The notes under the pieces are model-generated. The model was not told the origin of the DNA. It saw only the letters and a program-made list of their open reading frames with translations, and did not search any database. A stretch of 18,667 nt of DNA, from positions 1 to 18,667 of the forward strand of contig JAWVFG010000057.1 in assembly GCA_033856335.1 (NCBI GenBank). Reading direction: 5' to 3'. Within the stretch, counting starts at the first letter, position 1. Each line of letters starts with the position of its first letter. This DNA comes from DASUPK01 sp033856335 (GTDB taxonomy: Bacteria; Actinomycetota; Thermoleophilia; Solirubrobacterales; 70-9). The position numbers were made by a program, and so were the translations under genes. Below, piece by piece: positions 14,323-18,667 of this stretch.

Positions 14323-15675
14323 GAGCTCGAGGAGCTCGTCGATCGACTGATCGACAGCCTCCGCCAGGCGGTCCGAGTCCGGAAGCGGCTCGCTGGCCGC
14401 GTAGAGCCCGAAGCAGGCCATGTCCCGGACGGTAGTCATCCCGATCGACACGGCGTGCTCGTCTGCGATCGGGACGACCGGATAGGCAGCCTCGAGCTTG
14501 CAGCCGCGCATGTACATCGGCTCGCGGGGGCCCGGGATGTTGGAGATGGTGAGGTTGAAGGTCCGGGGGCTGGCGATCATGCGGCTGACAGCGTGCTGCG
14601 CAGCACGCGGCATGTACTTGATCGCGGCCATCGCCACGTCGCCTCCCTCAGGAAGCCCCTCCTCCTTGCGCTCACTCATGTGAAGGCGGACGTTCTGCAG
14701 CCGGCGGACGGGATCGGGCTCGTCGCAGGGCAGGTCGACGAACACGAACGAGATCCTGTTGCCGAGCTCGGTGGCCTGACCCTCCCTCACGTTGACCGGG
14801 ACCATGGTCTTCAGCGGCACCGGGTCCCGGTCGAGACCCCGGAAGAAGCGCCGCATCCCTCCCGCGGAAACCGCCAGGAGGACGTCGTTGACGGAGGCTC
14901 CGAAGGGGCGGCCGATCCGCTTCAGGTCGGCGAGCGGTCGCGCGAACCAGGCCAGGTGGCGAGCGCTCGTGATCGGCTGATTGATCGGCTCCAGGGGCTT
15001 GGAGGGACGCAGGGAGTGCGCGAGCGCCTTGCGGGCGCGGCGGGCGGGCTCGATGGCATCGACCAGTCGGCCGGGCGAGCGTGCGACCCGCGCGGGGAAT
15101 CGAGCCAGGGACGCCTCCTCCGCGAGCAGGTCCAGGACGCCGCCGAGGAGTCGCCGCGCCGCGCCGGGCGAGTTGCTCGGCTCCCATCCGTCGGGTTGCG
15201 CCGGCGGCGGTTCGGGAGTCGGGTCGAGCAGGAGTGACGCCAGCTCTACGGCGGCGATTCCGTCGACCATGCAGTGGTGGGCCTTGCCGATGACACCGAT
15301 CCGGCCATCATCAAGGTGGTCCGCGATGCACATCTGCCAGAGCGGGCGATCCCGCTGCAATTGCGTCGACATGCAGGAGTCGACCAGCTCGACGAGTGAG
15401 GTCGCGTTCGACCGGACGACGTGCCGGTTGACGTCGAAGCTCGCATCGTCAACCCAGATCGGCGCGTTCAGGCCCATCGGCACCGGGGCGATTCGCTGCC
15501 TGTAGCGAGGGGCGCGACAGAGCCTTCCCTCGATGTGATCGCGAAGCTCGGCGAAGCTGGGCGCGGGCCCGTTCTCCGGTGGCCGGAAGACCGACGCCCA
15601 TCCGACGTGCATGTGCGCGTTCGCGCTCTCGACCGCGAGGAAAGAATCGTCGAGCGCAGACAGCCGTCCGTTCAT
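14311..15675 (-). CDS. WS/DGAT family wax ester synthase / diacylglycerol acyltransferase
   Basis: 454 residues, the usual length for actinobacterial WS/DGATs, which move an acyl chain from acyl-CoA to a fatty alcohol or diacylglycerol to make storage wax esters or triacylglycerol. The catalytic HHxxxDG motif is intact at 133-139 (HHCMVDG). PLW (111-113), an NDVLLA segment and SNIPGP are further family motifs. ATG 15675 is chosen because GGAGG lies seven bases upstream; the open frame continues to 15777 but without ribosome-site support and into the neighbouring divergent promoter region. The protein lacks a signal peptide and probably works at the membrane surface. The crotonases elsewhere in the window belong to related acyl-CoA metabolism. 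Confidence 0.93.
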   Translation of the reverse strand: MNGRLSALDDSFLAVESANAHMHVGWASVFRPPENGPAPSFAELRDHIEGRLCRAPRYRQRIAPVPMGLNAPIWVDDASFDVNRHVVRSNATSLVELVDSCMSTQLQRDRPLWQMCIADHLDDGRIGVIGKAHHCMVDGIAAVELASLLLDPTPEPPPAQPDGWEPSNSPGAARRLLGGVLDLLAEEASLARFPARVARSPGRLVDAIEPARRARKALAHSLRPSKPLEPINQPITSARHLAWFARPLADLKRIGRPFGASVNDVLLAVSAGGMRRFFRGLDRDPVPLKTMVPVNVREGQATELGNRISFVFVDLPCDEPDPVRRLQNVRLHMSERKEEGLPEGGDVAMAAIKYMPRAAQHAVSRMIASPRTFNLTISNIPGPREPMYMRGCKLEAAYPVVPIADEHAVSIGMTTVRDMACFGLYAASEPLPDSDRLAEAVDQSIDELLELAER

Positions 15676-15755
15676 CGTCCGGCCTCCACTCTCCGTTTGA
15701 CTGCGAACAGGGTGGATTACCCGGCGACCTCCCGGGGAAACATTAGAAAGTGCAT

Positions 15756-16553
15756 ATGTCCTCGAGATCGCCGGCACCGGCTCGCGCCGCGGCTCTCGCT
15801 CTGTTGACGGTGGGGCTCGTGCTGGGCCAGCATTCGGCGACCGGAGCGAGTGAGCGGGCTGCCACCTGGGTGCCCGGCGTCGCGGCCGCCCGCAGCTACG
15901 CGAAGCACCGGCGCGGACGGATCGCCTTCGACATCATCGCTCCAAGCGGGCGGGAGCGCGGCCTGCACCCCACCGCGAGCTTCCCGATGGCCAGCGTGTT
16001 CAAGGTGATGCTGCTGGCCACCTACCTGCGCCGGCCGTCCGTGGCGCACCGCCGTCTGCATCGCTCGGACCGGAGGCTGCTGGTGCCGATGATCCGGCGA
16101 TCCGACAACAACGCGGCGACGAGGGTCCGCGACATCGTCGGCCCCGGAGCGATCAGGAGGCTGGCCCGCCTGGCCGGGATGCATCGCTTTCACTACAACC
16201 CCGTCTGGGGCCTGAGCCTGACGAGCCCGCGGGACCAGGCCCATTTCATGGACCGGTTCGACCGGTACGTCCCCGCGCGGCACCGCGCCTTCGCCCGCCA
16301 CCAGCTCGCCCACATCATCCCCAGCCAGCGCTGGGGCATCGGGCGCCTACGGCTCCCTGGCTGGCACCTCTACTTCAAGGGCGGCTGGGGAAGCGGGTCG
16401 GGCGCCGTCGACCACCAGGTCGCTTTCCTGGAGTCCGGCCATGAGAGGATCGCGTTGGCGATCTTCACCGAGTCGGACGGCAGCCATCACTACGGAAAGC
16501 ACACCCTCCAGGGCATCGCGGGCCGCCTGCTGCACGGCCTGCCGGCGGGGTAA
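15756..16553 (+). CDS. secreted class A beta-lactamase-fold serine hydrolase
   Basis: 265 residues with a signal peptide (hydrophobic run about 11-24 after MSSRSPAPAR). The beta-lactamase/penicillin-binding triad is present: S80-V-F-K83 (SxxK), S116-D117-N118 (SDN) and K208-G209-G210 (the KTG box as KGG). The omega-loop ExxLN that carries the deacylating Glu of true class A beta-lactamases is not seen; that region reads GLSLTSPRDQ. It is therefore better described as a beta-lactamase-related serine hydrolase, perhaps a D,D-peptidase acting on cell wall, than a resistance enzyme. ATG 15756 has GAAAG five bases upstream; GTG 15750 is an in-frame alternative. It is divergent from the WS/DGAT gene (80-base gap) and tail to tail with the transglycosylase-like gene. 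Confidence 0.85.
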   Translation: MSSRSPAPARAAALALLTVGLVLGQHSATGASERAATWVPGVAAARSYAKHRRGRIAFDIIAPSGRERGLHPTASFPMASVFKVMLLATYLRRPSVAHRRLHRSDRRLLVPMIRRSDNNAATRVRDIVGPGAIRRLARLAGMHRFHYNPVWGLSLTSPRDQAHFMDRFDRYVPARHRAFARHQLAHIIPSQRWGIGRLRLPGWHLYFKGGWGSGSGAVDHQVAFLESGHERIALAIFTESDGSHHYGKHTLQGIAGRLLHGLPAG

Positions 16554-16555
16554 CT

Positions 16556-16570
16556 CGGGCTAGAAGCCCG
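16556..16570. terminator. short hairpin at a convergent junction
   Basis: CGGGC (16556-16560), loop TAGAA, GCCCG (16566-16570). The loop contains the stop codon of the minus-strand transglycosylase-like gene; the plus-strand hydrolase stops at 16553. It is only five base pairs with a weak TCTGT afterwards, so a minimal bidirectional terminator at best. Confidence 0.35.
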
Positions 16571-17258
16571 TCTGTGCCCAGGTCCGCTCGGCCAGGCGGT
16601 GCTGGACCTCGGAGATGTAGCTCGCCGAGGGAGCTGTCCACCAGCGACCCGAGAACCAGGCACCGACGCTGCCCCAGAGATCGCCCGCAGCGTACCTGCG
16701 ACCGTGCGGCTCCTTGTTGAGCCAGGGCATCCTGCCGTCGAAATAGGCGCGGATGATCCCGCCGTAGTAGTCGGCGTTGAAGGCCGTCGAGCGCCGGGCG
16801 ATCGCGCACTTGCCGGCGCAGTGGAACGGCGCCCGCACCTGAAAGAGGCCATAGGAGCTGTGGTGGCCGCCGATCGTCGACTGCCGCCACCAGGACTCGA
16901 CGACGGCGACGGCCCGCAGCACGTTCTCGTCGAGGCCCCACTTGTAGGCGGCCCACTGGATGATCTCGTCGGTGGTGCCCGTGAAGTTCCCATCGACGAA
17001 GCGGCGGTAGGGCATCTTGTTGTGCTCGCGCCACTGGCGGACCATCCGCCTGCTCGGGACGGTGTGATTGGGCCTGTAGTTATGGGGCCGAGGCTCGAAG
17101 GCGCTCCGCTGCACGAGCGCGGCCGCCGCCTGATCGGAGAGCGGGGGGAAGCCGACCGGCTGGGTGGTCGCCACGGCTGCGGCGGGCGCAGCCGGGATCA
17201 GGATCGCCGCCGCAACCGCGATCGCCCCGAGGATCGTCAAGCGTGGCCCCCGCCGCAT
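16560..17258 (-). CDS. exported lytic-transglycosylase-like (SLT/lysozyme-fold) protein
   Basis: 232 residues. It opens with a signal peptide: MRRGPR, a hydrophobic core of about 8-30 and an AAPAAA cleavage region. The domain at about 95-205 resembles soluble lytic transglycosylases that cut the glycan strand of peptidoglycan: E121 in VAVVESWW is the likely catalytic acid, followed by SSYGLFQVR (134-142), the GLFQ signature. C147 and C151 may form a disulphide, in line with export. Tryptophans in the C-terminal part (W195, W201, W206, W207) suit glycan contact. ATG 17258 is the first good start; upstream residues in the open frame do not look coding. The neighbouring serine hydrolase also looks like a cell-wall enzyme. 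A lysozyme-like or non-catalytic wall protein is the alternative. Confidence 0.75.
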   Translation of the reverse strand: MRRGPRLTILGAIAVAAAILIPAAPAAAVATTQPVGFPPLSDQAAAALVQRSAFEPRPHNYRPNHTVPSRRMVRQWREHNKMPYRRFVDGNFTGTTDEIIQWAAYKWGLDENVLRAVAVVESWWRQSTIGGHHSSYGLFQVRAPFHCAGKCAIARRSTAFNADYYGGIIRAYFDGRMPWLNKEPHGRRYAAGDLWGSVGAWFSGRWWTAPSASYISEVQHRLAERTWAQTGF

Positions 17259-17345
17259 TCGCCCATGATTGACCGACGGGCGCGATTTGAAACCTACGTT
17301 CGTCCACTCCCTAAAAGTCGGTAGCGAATATGCCGATAGGTGAGC

Positions 17346-18314
17346 ATGAAGGGGGATCGGGATCGCCTCATGGCGATCATCAAGACCCAGAGCGAGATCG
17401 CGGCGTCGGATCTCGACACGAACCAGGTGATGCACCTGGTGGCTGACCGCGCGCAGGAGATCACCGAAGCGACCTCGGCAGTGATTGAGATTCCCGACGG
17501 GGACGAGATGATCTATGCGGCGACCGCCGGTGAGGCCACCCCATATCTCGGCATTCGCCTTAACCGGCAGACCAGCCTCTCCGGCCTGTCGCTGGACCAG
17601 GGCAAGGTTCTCTACTGCGACGACACCCGGATTGATCCGCGAATCGGCCGCAGGGCGTCGAGCGGAGTCAACGCCCGATCGATGATCTGCGTGCCACTCA
17701 CTCACAATGGGGACTCAGTGGGAGTGCTCAAGGTGTACTCACCCGAGCCACATCGCTTCGGGCCGTCGGACATCGAGACGCTGAACCTCCTGAGCGAGGC
17801 GATTTCCGCTCAGATGGCTCACGCCTCGCTCTTTGAGCTCAAGGCCGAGGAGAGCAGGACCGACGCTCTCACCGGCTTGCTCAACCGCCGGGCGTACGAG
17901 GAGCGCCGCGTGATCGAGGCCGCCAGGAGCTCCCGCTACGGCCGTCCACTCTCGCTCTGCATATTCGACCTGGATGGCTTCAAGGGTGTCAACGACCGGC
18001 TCGGCCATCCGGCCGGCGACGCGGTGCTCCGAGGCGTCGCGAGCGTGATCGACTCGTCCCGGCTGACGGACGACGCGTTTCGAATTGGCGGCGACGAGTT
18101 CGCGGTCCTGATGCCGGAGACCACCTTCGAGGGCGGAAAGATCGGCGCCGAGAGGCTGATCGCCGCACTGGCCGACGCACAGCTGGGAGGCGGAGCCGTC
18201 ACGGCCTCCTTCGGGGTCGCATCCACGACGGGAGATGCCGTCAGCCTCCATGAGGCGGCCGATCGGGCGCTGCTGGCCGCGAAGCGGCTGCTGAGATCCA
18301 GCGCCGCCAAATAA
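17346..18314 (+). CDS. soluble GAF-GGDEF diguanylate cyclase
   Basis: 322 residues without membrane segments: a GAF sensor domain (about 20-160) and a GGDEF domain (about 170-320). GGDEF (248-252) is intact, TDALTGLLNRRAY and FDLDGFKGVNDRLGH provide the metal and GTP contacts, and RLTD (239-242) is the I-site at the standard distance, so the enzyme should make c-di-GMP and be inhibited by it. The GAF ligand is unknown. ATG 17346 is preferred because AGGTG just upstream can serve as ribosome site; GTG 17340 is in frame. It is divergent from the transglycosylase-like gene. Its TAA is followed, in the same frame, by the DUF2855-type gene. Confidence 0.92.
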   Translation: MKGDRDRLMAIIKTQSEIAASDLDTNQVMHLVADRAQEITEATSAVIEIPDGDEMIYAATAGEATPYLGIRLNRQTSLSGLSLDQGKVLYCDDTRIDPRIGRRASSGVNARSMICVPLTHNGDSVGVLKVYSPEPHRFGPSDIETLNLLSEAISAQMAHASLFELKAEESRTDALTGLLNRRAYEERRVIEAARSSRYGRPLSLCIFDLDGFKGVNDRLGHPAGDAVLRGVASVIDSSRLTDDAFRIGGDEFAVLMPETTFEGGKIGAERLIAALADAQLGGGAVTASFGVASTTGDAVSLHEAADRALLAAKRLLRSSAAK

Positions 18315-18317
18315 GCT

Positions 18318-18667
18318 GTCCGCATCGACTTCCTGGTCCGCAAAGACGACCTGCACGAAACCCGCTGGGAGGACCCCGAGGCGCCGGGGCTCGAGGCGGG
18401 CCAGGTGCTGCTCGGCGTCGACTCGTTCGGGCTGACCACCAACAACATCACCTACGCGGTGATGGGCGACGCGATGAGCTACTGGCAGTTCTTCCCCGCA
18501 GAGGACGGCTGGGCGCGGATGCCGGTCTGGGGCTTCGCCGACGTGGTCGCGAGCAAGGCCGAGGGCGTGCCGGAGGGGACGCGGATCTTCGGCTACCTGC
18601 CTCCCGCCTCACATCTCGTGGTCGAGCCTGACCGTGCCGATCCGGCCGACTTCGTCGACACCACGCC
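18318..18667 (+). CDS. DUF2855-type (MDR/zinc-free alcohol dehydrogenase-like) protein, 5' part, no normal start codon
   Basis: Open from just after the cyclase's TAA (18312-18314) to the window edge. The reading VRIDFLVRKDDLHETRW, FGLTTNNITYAVMGDAM, YWQFFPA and MPVWGFADVVAS matches what I remember of DUF2855 proteins, which resemble the N-terminal domain of quinone/alcohol oxidoreductases and have no assigned function. Similarity appears to begin right at the start, yet between the stop and GTG 18405 there is no ATG, GTG or TTG in frame: the codons are GCT GTC CGC ATC GAC TTC CTG GTC and so on. A start at 18405 would remove about 29 residues of apparently real protein. Initiation at ATC 18324 or CTG 18333, or a base error turning GTG into GTC at 18318, are the options. 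No Shine-Dalgarno is seen. Confidence 0.7.

Noticed and set aside
15697..15725. TTGACT as a -35 box for the serine hydrolase gene
   Set aside because: No acceptable -10 hexamer lies 16-18 bases downstream.
1..18667. CRISPR arrays, tRNA/rRNA genes, transposons, att sites
   Set aside because: No regularly spaced repeats, no cloverleaf or rRNA motif, no transposase or integrase signature and no terminal repeats were seen on either strand.

Overview
The window is very GC-rich (roughly 70 % by eye) and densely coded, with many GTG starts and gaps that are mostly under 150 bases. Gene content is chromosomal and actinobacterial: a type III glutamine synthetase, a WS/DGAT acyltransferase, GAF-GGDEF proteins, crotonases and cell-wall hydrolases. 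The best guess is Thermoleophilia (Solirubrobacterales-like). This is inference from gene style; there is no rRNA or marker gene here to prove it. I see no transposase, integrase, phage gene, tRNA, rRNA or CRISPR array.

Layout. 1-2225 (+): the tail of a membrane protein (perhaps a sugar ABC permease), an M23 endopeptidase with an unusual charged cytoplasmic N-half, and an enoyl-CoA hydratase. 2272-3126 (-): an HD-domain phosphohydrolase. 3127-3455: a lower-GC gap holding one plausible small cysteine-rich ORF. 3456-4788 (-): an EamA/RhtA-type exporter behind a YjbQ-family protein. 4825-6317 (+): a crotonase paralogue lacking one catalytic glutamate, then a LipL/LplA-type lipoyl-transfer protein. 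6251-6931 (-): a HAD phosphatase overlapping the previous gene tail to tail. 6992-7123 (+): a 43-residue membrane protein. 7210-9466 (+): sulfotransferase, metallophosphoesterase and an internally duplicated protein of unknown function, probably one operon. 9463-10989 (-): a membrane GAF-GGDEF diguanylate cyclase. 11105-14291 (+): a two-domain VOC dioxygenase and glutamine synthetase III. 14311-15675 (-): a WS/DGAT acyltransferase. 15756-16553 (+): a secreted class A beta-lactamase-fold serine hydrolase. 16560-17258 (-): an exported lytic-transglycosylase-like protein. 17346-18314 (+): a soluble GAF-GGDEF cyclase. 18318-end (+): the 5' part of a DUF2855-type oxidoreductase with no ordinary start codon.

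Themes: cell-wall remodelling (M23, beta-lactamase-fold, SLT-like), acyl-CoA and lipid metabolism (two crotonases, WS/DGAT), lipoylation, nitrogen assimilation and c-di-GMP signalling (two cyclases, both with an RxxD inhibitory site). The most notable observations are the start-codon-less DUF2855 gene, a palindromic 11-bp repeat duplicated at 20-bp spacing before the sulfotransferase operon, the duplicated unknown protein, the small Cys-rich ORF with a strong ribosome-binding site, and several compact gene junctions. I found no clearly new multi-gene system; the sulfotransferase operon is the nearest candidate.
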